Of a stretch of 37,795 nt of DNA, positions 7,685 through 15,437 are shown in pieces; the first letter of the stretch is position 1; each line of letters starts with the position of its first letter. Location: NCBI GenBank assembly GCA_005877815.1, contig VBOG01000092.1, positions 1-37,795 on the forward strand. Reading direction: 5' to 3'. The DNA comes from Nitrospirota bacterium. Its GTDB lineage: Bacteria > Nitrospirota > Nitrospiria > Nitrospirales > NS-4. The notes below the pieces were generated by a model, which saw nothing but the letters and a program-made list of their open reading frames with translations, was not told where the DNA came from and did not search any database. Made by a program: the position numbers and the translations under genes.

Positions 7685-9313
7685 ATGAAGGACGCTCAGC
7701 CAAACGCGATTGCCACCATGCCGGCGGGGACTGTTTCCGCTGACCGGAAAAGCTCCCCCTTCATGGCACTTCTGTTCATCCTGTCCGCCATGGCTGCCGG
7801 ACTCGTCCTCTCTCCGTTGCTCTACCTGCTCTCTTCGGCCTTGAAACCGGGGGCGTTACAGGCCATCTCCGTACCCACCGTCGTGACGCTCGCCGGAAAA
7901 ACCCTGGCGCTCGCGACGCTGGCCACGGTGTGGGCCATGGTGCTGGCTCTGCCATTGGCCTGGCTCGTGATCCGCACGGATGTCCCCGGTCGCTCGCTGT
8001 TTCGATGGCTGGGCGTCATTCCTCTCGCCATCCCCTCCTACATCGCCGCGTTGACTTACATCGCCTTGCTTGGTCCCGTGGGGACGGTGAACAGCTGGCT
8101 CACCGCGTTGACCGGCGTGCACGGGCAATGGGTGAACATCTACGGATACTGGGGCGGCATCTTTGTCCTGGGGCTCGTGACGTATCCGTACATTTTCCTC
8201 CTGGTCTGCGGTGCGCTCGAATCCACGAATCCTGCCGTTGAAGAAACGGCGCGGTCTTTGGGGGAAGGGCGACTCGGCGTGTTCCGACGCATCACGCTGC
8301 CGATGTTGCGGCCGAGCATTCTTGCCGGCGGCCTTCTTGTTTTTCTGTATGCGATGTCCGACTTCGGTTCGCTGTCGTTGTTGAGGGTACATGTCTTCAC
8401 GACCGAGATCTATCACCAGCTCAACACGCGCTTCGACCAGTCGGCGTCCGCAATGCTCTCCTTTGTTCTGGTGCTCATTACAATCGCCGTCCTGCTGGGT
8501 CAGCGGGTCTTATTGAATCGCGGTTCCTATGTCACGGTGACCGGCACGGCCCGCGTTGCACGGCCCATTCCTCTGGGCCGGTGGCGGTGGCCGGGGTTCG
8601 CGCTCGCCTGCAGCATCCTCGGGCTATCTGTCTTCATTCCCCTGGCGGTGCTCCTTTCGCAGGCCGGCTCAGCGGGCCAACTCGCCGAAGTCTTCGGCGA
8701 ACAATGGGGATTTTTAAAAAATAGTCTGGGCCTTGCGTCGGCAACGGCACTGGCGGCTGTGCTGATAGGGTTGGTCGTGGCACAGACAGGACGCCGTATC
8801 AAGCCGGCGGGCAGCGGAATACCGGGCATCGTTCAACTGGGCTACGCCATCCCTGGAACCGTGCTCGGGCTCAGCTTGATCCTTCTCTATAACACCTATG
8901 CGCCGTGGCTGTATGGAACAGTGGCGTTGCTCATCGTGGCCTATTTGATCCGCTTCCTGACACAGGCAGTGCAAGGAGTTGACGCCGCCCTGGCCGGCAT
9001 TAACCCGCATCTTGAGGAAGCGGCCCGGTCCCTGGCTGCCACGCCATCAAGGGTGTTACGCCAGGTGCTCGCGCCGCTGCTTCGACCGACGCTGTTCGGT
9101 GTCTGTGCCTTGGTCTTCATCAGCACAATGAAAGAACTGGATGCCACCTTGTTGCTGCGACCTGCCGGATTCGATACGTTGCCGGTGCGGGTTTACATCC
9201 ATACCGTCGAGGCCGAATATGCGAAGGCCGCCGCGCTGTCATTAATGCTGATCGGCTTTACCGCGCTTCCCTGGCTCGTCGTTACTCGTTTGCGGGAGAA
9301 GAAGCTCATCTGA
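7685..9313 (+). CDS. fbpB: Iron(III) ABC transporter, fused double permease
   Basis: 542 residues with about twelve transmembrane helices in two homologous halves. Each half carries the EAA loop that contacts the ATPase: EETARSLGEGRLGVFRRITLPML near residues 185-207 and EEAARSLAATPSRVLRQVLAPLL near 445-467. The fused two-copy permease is typical of FbpB/SfuB importers. Starts one base after the fbpA stop and its TGA overlaps the ATG of the ATPase gene (TGATG), indicating a translationally coupled operon. Confidence 0.93.
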   Translation: MKDAQPNAIATMPAGTVSADRKSSPFMALLFILSAMAAGLVLSPLLYLLSSALKPGALQAISVPTVVTLAGKTLALATLATVWAMVLALPLAWLVIRTDVPGRSLFRWLGVIPLAIPSYIAALTYIALLGPVGTVNSWLTALTGVHGQWVNIYGYWGGIFVLGLVTYPYIFLLVCGALESTNPAVEETARSLGEGRLGVFRRITLPMLRPSILAGGLLVFLYAMSDFGSLSLLRVHVFTTEIYHQLNTRFDQSASAMLSFVLVLITIAVLLGQRVLLNRGSYVTVTGTARVARPIPLGRWRWPGFALACSILGLSVFIPLAVLLSQAGSAGQLAEVFGEQWGFLKNSLGLASATALAAVLIGLVVAQTGRRIKPAGSGIPGIVQLGYAIPGTVLGLSLILLYNTYAPWLYGTVALLIVAYLIRFLTQAVQGVDAALAGINPHLEEAARSLAATPSRVLRQVLAPLLRPTLFGVCALVFISTMKELDATLLLRPAGFDTLPVRVYIHTVEAEYAKAAALSLMLIGFTALPWLVVTRLREKKLI

Positions 9314-10350
9314 TGCTGATCGAAGTCACCCATCTCTCCCTCGTTTACCCGACCGGCACGGTGCCGGCTCTGTACGATCTGAATTTTGAAGTCGGAGAAG
9401 GTACGCTGCTTTCCATTCTTGGACCCAGCGGTTGCGGCAAAACCACGGCGCTTCGCGCCATCGCCGGCTTCGAACGGCCTCAGAGGGGGGAGATTCGGAT
9501 CGGTGGGCGGACGGTGTGCAGCCCCGAGCAATGGGTGCCGCCTGAACATCGAGGGGTGGGGATGGTGTTTCAGGACTACGCTCTGTTTCCTCATTTGACG
9601 GTTGCGGAGAACATCGCGTTCGGTCTTCGACGGGAAACTCGTTCGCCGTCTTCCCCTGTCGTCGTCGACACGATCAAGCTCGTTGGATTAAAAGGCATGG
9701 AGTTACGCTACCCCCACGAGCTTTCGGGCGGGCAACAGCAACGCGTCGCGCTCGCCCGCGCCCTTGCTCCCAAGCCCATCGTGATTCTTTTGGATGAGCC
9801 TTTCAGCAACCTGGATCCCGACATGCGGGGCCAGATGCGCGAAGAAGTCCAGGAGATTCTCCATCGCACTGGCACGACCGCCATTCTGGTGACGCACGAC
9901 CATGACGAAGCCTTCGCAATGGCCGACCGCATTGCGGTGCTGAACAGCGGGCGGTTGGAACAATTAGATACACCGGAGGCGATCTACCATACGCCGTCCA
10001 CTCCGTTCGTCGCCAATTTCGTCGGACAGGCGGATTTCCTCCCCGGACGCGTGCTGAACGGAAAGATTCAGACGGAGGTCGGTCTCTTCGAGAATGTCGG
10101 GGGGCACCGATCGGGTACCGACGTCGACATCATGATCCGGCCGGACGACGTCCACATCGCTCCGGCGTCTCCCGGAGGAGCCCAAATTGTCGGACGCCTG
10201 TTTAGAGGCTCCGAAAACCTCTACACCATCCTTCTCCCCTCGGGCCAGCACCTTCACAGTAGTGAGCCCTCGACTACGGTGTTTCCAGTTGGTACAACTG
10301 TGGATATCAAGGTGATCGCGACCCATATCGTCCTGTTCCCCAGGCAATAA
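9313..10350 (+). CDS. fbpC: Iron(III) ABC transporter, ATP-binding protein
   Basis: 345 residues. Walker A GPSGCGKT at 37-44, Q-loop VFQDYALFPH (85-94), ABC signature LSGGQ (137-141), Walker B IVILLDEP (156-163), and H-loop in LVTHDHDEAFAMADRI. The C-terminal roughly 110 residues form the TOBE-type regulatory extension seen in FbpC and other importer ATPases. Couples ATP hydrolysis to the FbpB permease at the inner face of the membrane. No clear terminator follows; the next gene has its own promoter-like sequence. Confidence 0.94.
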   Translation: MLIEVTHLSLVYPTGTVPALYDLNFEVGEGTLLSILGPSGCGKTTALRAIAGFERPQRGEIRIGGRTVCSPEQWVPPEHRGVGMVFQDYALFPHLTVAENIAFGLRRETRSPSSPVVVDTIKLVGLKGMELRYPHELSGGQQQRVALARALAPKPIVILLDEPFSNLDPDMRGQMREEVQEILHRTGTTAILVTHDHDEAFAMADRIAVLNSGRLEQLDTPEAIYHTPSTPFVANFVGQADFLPGRVLNGKIQTEVGLFENVGGHRSGTDVDIMIRPDDVHIAPASPGGAQIVGRLFRGSENLYTILLPSGQHLHSSEPSTTVFPVGTTVDIKVIATHIVLFPRQ

Positions 10351-10371
10351 ATCCTACCCTTACGAATTCTC

Positions 10372-10399
10372 TTGACTCTTGTTTCCCACATAAGATATT
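10372..10399 (+). promoter_or_regulatory. Candidate promoter of the porin gene
   Basis: TTGACT (10372-10377), 16-base spacer, GATATT (10394-10399), in the 130-base gap after fbpC. Just downstream (about 10402-10420) lies an AT-rich element whose reverse strand reads TTTTGAGAACGAG; it shares a TGAGAA half-site with Fur operators but the other half is poor. Confidence 0.35.
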
Positions 10400-10480
10400 A
10401 AGACTCGTTCTCAAAATCAAATAATGGGCCTATTGGCCGGGTGTCGAGTCCCGCGTGGGTCCATACCAAGGAGGATGACG

Positions 10481-11887
10481 ATGCGACGTACGGTAATAGT
10501 CGGGACGTTTGCCATGTGCGTGCTCCTCTGCGGTCCTTGGGATGCCATGGCCGTGAGCGATGCAGAATTTGACGCGTTGAAACGGCGGCTTGATGCCGTG
10601 GAAAAGGAGTTGAGCGACGTCAAGAAGCACGAATCCGATGAGGGCGGCCTCAAAACAAAGAAGGATAGCGAGCCCGGATTGAGCTTTGGCAGCACCGGAA
10701 GCGGAAAACTCATCTATGCCAAGCCATTTGTTTCGGCGCCGAAAACAACGGTGGGCGGCTACATGGATTTTCAATACCGGACGTTCAAGAACAGCAGCAT
10801 CGGAACCGGCAACACGTTGAATGGCGTCAACACAAACACCAGCAGTTCCTTCGATCAGCAGCGCTTCGTGCCGTTTTTCTATTCCGACATCACGGATCGT
10901 CTCAAGGTCGCCGCCGAACTGGAGATCGAACACGGCGTACGGTCGAAATCCAACTCGGGTTCGGGGATCGAGGTCAGCCTGGAGTTTGCGACAATCGACT
11001 ATCTCATCAAGGAACCCCTCAACCTCCGCGCGGGCATCATTCTGCTGCCCGTCGGTAAATTCAATCTGCTCCATGACTCCCCGTTGAACGAATTGAGCGA
11101 CCGGCCGCTCGTCAGCACGCTCATTATTCCTTCCACCCTGTCGGAAACCGGCGCGGGCTTTTACGGGACGTTCTATCCCACCCGGCTCTCGAAGCTCGAC
11201 TATGAAATCTATGTGACACAAGGATTCAACGGGTACGATAACGTCGGCACGCCGGTGATCACGTCCGGCTCAAGCCTGCGTGATGCCCGACAACGAGTCT
11301 CTACGGTGGACGACGGTCTCGACAACAACAATGGAAAAGCCGTGGTCGGCCGTATCGCATTCAGTCCCATGCTGGGCATCGAACTCGGCGGATCGGGCTA
11401 TTACGGAACGTACGACCCTTTCAGCAAACGGCCTCTCAGCATCGTGGCGTTCGACTGGACGTTGCAGCGCGGGCCGTTCCAACTCATCGGTGAAGCCGCA
11501 TGGGCCTATGCCAGGGACAACTCAAAAGATCTGTTCGGCAACCCTGCGGCCGATCCCGCGTTCGCCGGTCAGCTGCTGCCGCAACGTATGGGCGGATACT
11601 ATGTCCAGGGCAATTATCATTTTATGCCTGAGTTCTTACGGCGATGGTCGCCCAGTCACTTTACTGAAGCTTCCACCTTCACAGCGGTCTTGCGGTGGGA
11701 TGACATCAATACTAACCAGGACGTCGTGGGCGGTCCCGGAGACCTTCAGCGGTTGACCGTCGGCCTGAATTTCCGACCGGTCCAGGACACGGTGTTCAAA
11801 ATCGATTACCAGTTCAATTTTGAGAACGGCAAAAACAACCGGATCAACAATGATGGCCTCGTGCTGTCCGTCGCCACATACTTCTGA
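10481..11887 (+). CDS. Outer-membrane beta-barrel porin (OprP/OprO-like)
   Basis: 468 residues from ATG 10481, which has AAGGAGG at 10468-10474 six bases away; the in-frame ATG at 10475 would abut the Shine-Dalgarno. Residues 1-23 are a signal peptide ending AMA. Then a short coiled coil (FDALKRRLDAVEKELSDVKKH) precedes a long region of alternating hydrophobic/polar strands with many Tyr, Gly and Asn, ending in a terminal phenylalanine (SVATYF), the C-terminal signature for insertion of outer-membrane proteins by the BAM complex. The layout matches phosphate/anion-type porins that Nitrospira-like bacteria also carry. Substrate unknown; location after the iron importer hints at iron but does not show it. 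Confidence 0.85.
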   Translation: MRRTVIVGTFAMCVLLCGPWDAMAVSDAEFDALKRRLDAVEKELSDVKKHESDEGGLKTKKDSEPGLSFGSTGSGKLIYAKPFVSAPKTTVGGYMDFQYRTFKNSSIGTGNTLNGVNTNTSSSFDQQRFVPFFYSDITDRLKVAAELEIEHGVRSKSNSGSGIEVSLEFATIDYLIKEPLNLRAGIILLPVGKFNLLHDSPLNELSDRPLVSTLIIPSTLSETGAGFYGTFYPTRLSKLDYEIYVTQGFNGYDNVGTPVITSGSSLRDARQRVSTVDDGLDNNNGKAVVGRIAFSPMLGIELGGSGYYGTYDPFSKRPLSIVAFDWTLQRGPFQLIGEAAWAYARDNSKDLFGNPAADPAFAGQLLPQRMGGYYVQGNYHFMPEFLRRWSPSHFTEASTFTAVLRWDDINTNQDVVGGPGDLQRLTVGLNFRPVQDTVFKIDYQFNFENGKNNRINNDGLVLSVATYF

Positions 11888-11952
11888 TCGCGTGCCCTGC
11901 AGGCGGGCGCCCTCCTGCCTGTGTGTCCCGGACCAAAGGCGGTTCGGGAGAG

Positions 11953-11989
11953 AAGGCGTCCGCTGCGTGCCGGCGGACGCCTTGCTTTT
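11953..11989 (+). terminator. Rho-independent terminator of the porin gene
   Basis: Perfect 11-base-pair stem (AAGGCGTCCGC at 11953-11963 with GCGGACGCCTT at 11973-11983), nine-base loop, then GCTTTT. It closes the fur-fbpABC-porin block. Confidence 0.85.
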
Positions 11990-12008
11990 GAGAAGGGCCG
12001 ACGTTAAG

Positions 12009-12470
12009 ATGCCGCGCCTCTTCGAAATGACATCTATGGTGCGCCCAGCTCTCATCGTGGTGTCTCTCTTATGTCTTGTTCCCGGATGCCTCACGCTGGC
12101 GGATAAACCGATTACGTCGTCTGGCTGTTCATTTGACCAGGTCTGGGATACCGCGATTGCGGCTCTCGAGGGCGGCCGATTGGAATCGGTGGACAAACCG
12201 AAGGGAGTTGTGGAGTCGGCCTGGATGGAAGTCGAATCGTCCAGCAAAGCGGGAGTCATGCAACGCGACGTGAACAAAGAGCGCGTGAAATATATCGTTG
12301 ACGTCAAAGGCGACAGTCACGGGACGACTGCGGTGGTCTCTCAGCTTCGGGAGGAATGGACCCCTATGGGTGTCCGGATGCGGCAATGGCGATCAATCCC
12401 CGGAAATCCCGCGGAGGAATCCGCCCTCGCCGGGGAAATTTCTCGGCGTCTGAAGGAAAAGGGATGCTGA
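12009..12470 (+). CDS. Small lipoprotein of unknown function
   Basis: 153 residues from ATG 12009; in-frame ATGs at 12027 and 12036 are alternatives and all keep the signal. The hydrophobic stretch RPALIVVSLLCL is followed by the lipobox-like VPGC, so the mature protein is probably lipid-anchored. The body has a helix-strand pattern with FDQVWDTAIAALEG followed by VVESAWMEVESS and KYIVDVKG, resembling the short periplasmic lipoprotein domain seen in BamC/NlpB-like or DUF3568-like families, but no family is certain. Overlaps the next gene by seven bases, forming a three-gene cluster with the FMN-binding protein and a membrane protein. Confidence 0.7.
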   Translation: MPRLFEMTSMVRPALIVVSLLCLVPGCLTLADKPITSSGCSFDQVWDTAIAALEGGRLESVDKPKGVVESAWMEVESSSKAGVMQRDVNKERVKYIVDVKGDSHGTTAVVSQLREEWTPMGVRMRQWRSIPGNPAEESALAGEISRRLKEKGC

Positions 12471-13078
12471 TCCGTGCCTGTGGCGTCACACTAATCGTGT
12501 TTTCCGGATGGCTCTCCCTAGCTGCCGCCGCCGATCCCCCGAAGCGGACATGGGACCCTGATCTCAAGCGCTGGTTGACCGAGGAGGAACTGGGATCCAT
12601 AGAGGTCTATCTCACCGAGGAGCAAGCGCTCAAACTCCTCTTTCCGAAATCGCGCATCCATGCGGAGGACCTCCGTCTCGTGCCCGAGCAGAAAGCCCGT
12701 ATCCAGGAACGCATCGGCTGGAAATTTCCCGAAGAGTCGTTTCGCGCCTTCAAGGCCGAGAGCAACGGCAAGGTCGATGGGTACGCGGTGATCCAGGAGA
12801 CGATCGGCAAGCATCGCCCGATCACATACATGGTCGGCGTGTCTCCCGACGGACGGGTCACGTCGGTGGAGATTCTGGTGTATCGGGAGAGCAAGGGAAA
12901 CGAGGTGCGCATGAAGCGGTTCAACTATCAATATGAGGGCAAGACGACGCAGGACCCGATCCGCATCAATAAGGACATCATTAATATCACAGGCGCCACA
13001 ATGTCGGTGCGCTCCGTCAGCGCGGGCGTGAAACGCGCGCTCGTGCTGGTGGAAGAGTTCTTCCTGAAAGCCCGCTGA
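12464..13078 (+). CDS. Exported FMN-binding-domain protein
   Basis: 204 residues from ATG 12464, with AAGGAAAAGGG just upstream inside the end of the previous gene. Signal peptide 1-22 (CGVTLIVFSGWLSLAAAA). The C-terminal half is an FMN-binding domain as in RnfG/NqrC and NosR: GYAVIQETIGKHRPITYMVGVSPDGRV followed by INITGATMSVRS, whose threonine region is where FMN is covalently attached by ApbE in that family. Role inferred: extracytoplasmic electron transfer, probably with the membrane protein that starts two bases after its stop. No ApbE flavin transferase is in the window. Confidence 0.85.
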   Translation: MLIRACGVTLIVFSGWLSLAAAADPPKRTWDPDLKRWLTEEELGSIEVYLTEEQALKLLFPKSRIHAEDLRLVPEQKARIQERIGWKFPEESFRAFKAESNGKVDGYAVIQETIGKHRPITYMVGVSPDGRVTSVEILVYRESKGNEVRMKRFNYQYEGKTTQDPIRINKDIINITGATMSVRSVSAGVKRALVLVEEFFLKAR

Positions 13079-13080
13079 CG

Positions 13081-13596
13081 ATGCGAAATTTCAATACCCG
13101 TTTCCGGCTGCTCGACACCGACAAGAACATTCGCCTGCTCTACACATTGTTCATCTTGACGCTGTTCGCCGGTTTCCTGTTCACGATCTATTGGGCGCAC
13201 ACGACGACCGGGCTCTCCTATACGGGGATTGCCGAGCACTACCTCGGTTCGGACGCAACGTTCGGGGAATCCAAATCCTTCCGCGAGTTGGCGGAAACGA
13301 CCCATTTTCACTTCTTCACGATGCCGGTCGTGTTCCTGATCCTCTGTCACGTGTTCTATTTGACGATGGCCAGTCAGGGCTTGAAAACAGCCATGACCCT
13401 GCTGGCCTTCGGCGGCGTCGCGATCGATCTCGCCTCGCCGTGGCTCATTCTCTACATCAGTCCGCACTTTGCATTGGTCATGCTTCTCGGTGACGTCCTG
13501 ATGGTGGGAGCCTTTCTCGTCATGGCCGGCGCCCCGCTGTACGAGATGTGGATTCTCAAAAAGCGGCTCATGGCGTCCGAGCAGTCGGTCGACTAA
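13081..13596 (+). CDS. Four-helix inner-membrane protein, possible haem-binding
   Basis: 171 residues with four predicted transmembrane helices (about 19-38, 75-94, 99-120, 125-147). Helix 2 carries histidines in THFHFFTMPVVFLILCH, and further histidines lie near helix 4 (SPHFALVM), compatible with b-type haem ligation, though that is inference. Begins two bases after the FMN-binding protein, so the two are probably partners: a membrane redox component handing electrons to or from a periplasmic flavin. Family not recognised with certainty. Confidence 0.7.
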   Translation: MRNFNTRFRLLDTDKNIRLLYTLFILTLFAGFLFTIYWAHTTTGLSYTGIAEHYLGSDATFGESKSFRELAETTHFHFFTMPVVFLILCHVFYLTMASQGLKTAMTLLAFGGVAIDLASPWLILYISPHFALVMLLGDVLMVGAFLVMAGAPLYEMWILKKRLMASEQSVD

Positions 13597-13636
13597 ATGT
13601 CGCATTCCCGCTGCATGGCACGTTCGAGGTCCCGCC

Positions 13637-14833
13637 ATCCCTGACGCCATTCACCGCGTTCGAATCCGGCCCGGCGTGGAGCGCCGACTACTCGCCGGGC
13701 ATGCGTGGATCTACAAAAACGAGGTTGAGAGATCGCCTACGCATGCGGAAGCCGGCGATCTCGTGGATGTCCTCGACGCCCGCGGACAGTTCCTCGGGCG
13801 CGGCTATCTGAATCCCCGCAGCACGATCTTGATCCGCCTGCTGGACCGCTCCCCAGTGCCGATAGATCGCTCCTTCTTCATTGAGCGCTTCCGGCGGGCG
13901 CGGTCCTGGCGTCAGCGAATGTTCCAAGCCAGGCCGCCGGACGCGCGTTCGAATCCATACCGTCTCGTCCATGGCGAAGCGGACGGGCTGCCGGGCCTGA
14001 TCGTGGACCGCTATGGAGATGCCGTATGCCTCCAGATTCTGACGGCCGGCATGGAACGGCACCGTGACAGTATTCTTGGCGCGTTGGACGAAGTGATACA
14101 GCCTACGAGCATCGTGGTGAGGAATGATTCCCCCATGCGTGAACGGGAAGGTCTCAATCGCGAGCGTCTCGTCCTTCGCGGTGCGCCGCAGACACCTGTC
14201 CAAATGAATGGGCTCAAGGTTGGTGTGGACCTCTTGGAAGGCCAGAAGACCGGACTGTTCCTCGATCAGAGCGACAATTATCGATTGTTGCAAGGCCTTG
14301 TGACGGGAGCCGAGGTGCTGGACTGCTTTTGTTATCTGGGGTTGTGGGGACTGCATGCCGCTCAGTATGGGGCCTCCCAGGTTATCGGGGTCGATCAGGC
14401 GTCGCTCGCCATTGCACATGCGGTAGAACTGGCGAACGAGAACGGCTACGGCGACCGATGCCAATTTCAAACCCGCAACGTGTTTGATGATCTCAATGAG
14501 CGGGACCGCCGCCAAGAAACGTTTGACCTGGTCATCCTGGACCCGCCGGCCTTTGTGAAGAATCGCGGACGCCTCACGGAGGCCATCCGAGGCTATAAAG
14601 AGATCAACCTCAGGGCAATGCGTCTGCTCAGAGAGGGCGGTTTTCTTGTCACCTGCTCGTGCTCCCACCACTTGTCGGCGGAGAGCTTTCGAGAATTGCT
14701 GCTGGACGCAGCCGGCGATGTCGGACGAGCTATCAAGCTGGTGTCGCGTACCGGACAGTCGGCCGACCATCCGATCCTGCTAGGGATGCCGGAAACCGAG
14801 TACCTGAAGTGTTTTGTTTTGCAGATCATGTAG
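13637..14833 (+). CDS. RlmI-like class I rRNA (cytosine-C5) methyltransferase
   Basis: PUA domain, EEHEE linker and Rossmann methyltransferase, as in RlmI (23S rRNA m5C1962). Catalytic-domain marks: VLDCFCYLGLWGLHAA (SAM site), VILDPPAFVKNRG (motif IV) and TCSCSHHLS (motif VI cysteines). The first standard start is GTG 13676, which gives 385 residues beginning at ERRLLAGHAWIY. But the same frame stays open upstream and encodes HRVRIRPGVERRLL, the missing first strand of the PUA fold, so true translation probably begins earlier. No ATG, GTG or TTG exists there; ATC 13637 (GAGGT at 13626-13630) or ATT 13649 are candidates. The start given here is the ATC; the product then has 398 residues. Confidence 0.85.
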   Translation: MPDAIHRVRIRPGVERRLLAGHAWIYKNEVERSPTHAEAGDLVDVLDARGQFLGRGYLNPRSTILIRLLDRSPVPIDRSFFIERFRRARSWRQRMFQARPPDARSNPYRLVHGEADGLPGLIVDRYGDAVCLQILTAGMERHRDSILGALDEVIQPTSIVVRNDSPMREREGLNRERLVLRGAPQTPVQMNGLKVGVDLLEGQKTGLFLDQSDNYRLLQGLVTGAEVLDCFCYLGLWGLHAAQYGASQVIGVDQASLAIAHAVELANENGYGDRCQFQTRNVFDDLNERDRRQETFDLVILDPPAFVKNRGRLTEAIRGYKEINLRAMRLLREGGFLVTCSCSHHLSAESFRELLLDAAGDVGRAIKLVSRTGQSADHPILLGMPETEYLKCFVLQIM

Positions 14834-14840
14834 TTGCGAA

Positions 14841-14870
14841 TTGACGCGATTTCGCGTGTTGTGCTAGATT
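14841..14870 (+). promoter_or_regulatory. Promoter of tRNA-Val
   Basis: TTGACG at 14841-14846, 18-base spacer, TAGATT at 14865-14870, about 20 bases before the mature 5' end of the tRNA. Confidence 0.6.
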
Positions 14871-14890
14871 TTCAACGTCTGTCATGCGAA

Positions 14891-14965
14891 GGGCGATTAG
14901 CTCAGGGGGAGAGCGCTTGCTTCACACGCAAGAGGTCGCAGGTTCAAGACCTGCATCGCCCACCA
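14891..14965 (+). tRNA. tRNA-Val (anticodon CAC)
   Basis: Complete cloverleaf: acceptor GGGCGAT (14891-14897) with ATCGCCC (14955-14961), D arm beginning TTAGCTC, anticodon stem CTTGC/GCAAG (14916-14920, 14928-14932) with loop TTCACAC and anticodon CAC at 14923-14925, T arm GCAGG-TTCAAGA-CCTGC (14938-14954). CCA is encoded. Reads valine codon GTG. Confidence 0.97.
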
Positions 14966-14985
14966 TTTTCCTAAGTACATTCCTC

Positions 14986-15014
14986 TGGACATTTAAACGA
15001 TTCTAAGGTACACT
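14986..15014 (+). promoter_or_regulatory. Candidate promoter of the small lipoprotein gene
   Basis: TGGACA (14986-14991), 17-base spacer, TACACT (15009-15014), about 35 bases before the ATG at 15050. Confidence 0.5.
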
Positions 15015-15049
15015 CCTTGCCTCTAATGTCTATTGAAGGGAGGCATGAT

Positions 15050-15379
15050 ATGCGTTTCACCTGCGCTCTCATGGTCATTTTGCTCGCAGTCAGTCTGGGT
15101 GTATCAGGCTGTGCGACAGGTACGTATCCGGCGCCGAGGCCCGGAGAACTACCTCCCGGCATTGACGAGGGCCTGATGTATCCGGGTTGGGATGGAGGCT
15201 ATCCCTTGCGCTGGGTGGCATATCTCCTCTATCCCTTCGGCGTGGCGGCGGATTTGATCATCAACCAGCCGCTGTATGCGCTGGGATCGGCCGTCCCCGA
15301 CTTGTTCGGCTACACGGCTCAGGATGAGAATTACCGGCAAGATTCGCTGAAGTACCGGTACCACTGGCCTTCGCGCTGA
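15050..15379 (+). CDS. Small lipoprotein
   Basis: 109 residues from ATG 15050, preceded by GAAGGGAGG (15035-15043). Signal peptide with lipobox GVSGC at residues 17-21 (core CALMVILLAVSL). The mature part is rich in Pro, Gly and Tyr and contains a hydrophobic stretch WVAYLLYPFGVAADLII that could be a second membrane-associated segment. No family recognised. It is transcribed alone, between a promoter and a strong terminator. Confidence 0.8.
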   Translation: MRFTCALMVILLAVSLGVSGCATGTYPAPRPGELPPGIDEGLMYPGWDGGYPLRWVAYLLYPFGVAADLIINQPLYALGSAVPDLFGYTAQDENYRQDSLKYRYHWPSR

Positions 15380-15400
15380 AGTTCTTTTCTCCTGGTTGAG

Positions 15401-15432
15401 ACGGGGCCGGGCCTCAAGCCGGCCCCGTTTTA
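15401..15432 (+). terminator. Rho-independent terminator of the small lipoprotein gene
   Basis: Perfect 10-base-pair GC-rich stem (ACGGGGCCGG at 15401-15410 with CCGGCCCCGT at 15419-15428), eight-base loop, then TTT. It ends only six bases before the ATG of the next gene, leaving little room for a separate promoter or leader. Confidence 0.8.
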
Positions 15433-15437
15433 GTTTG

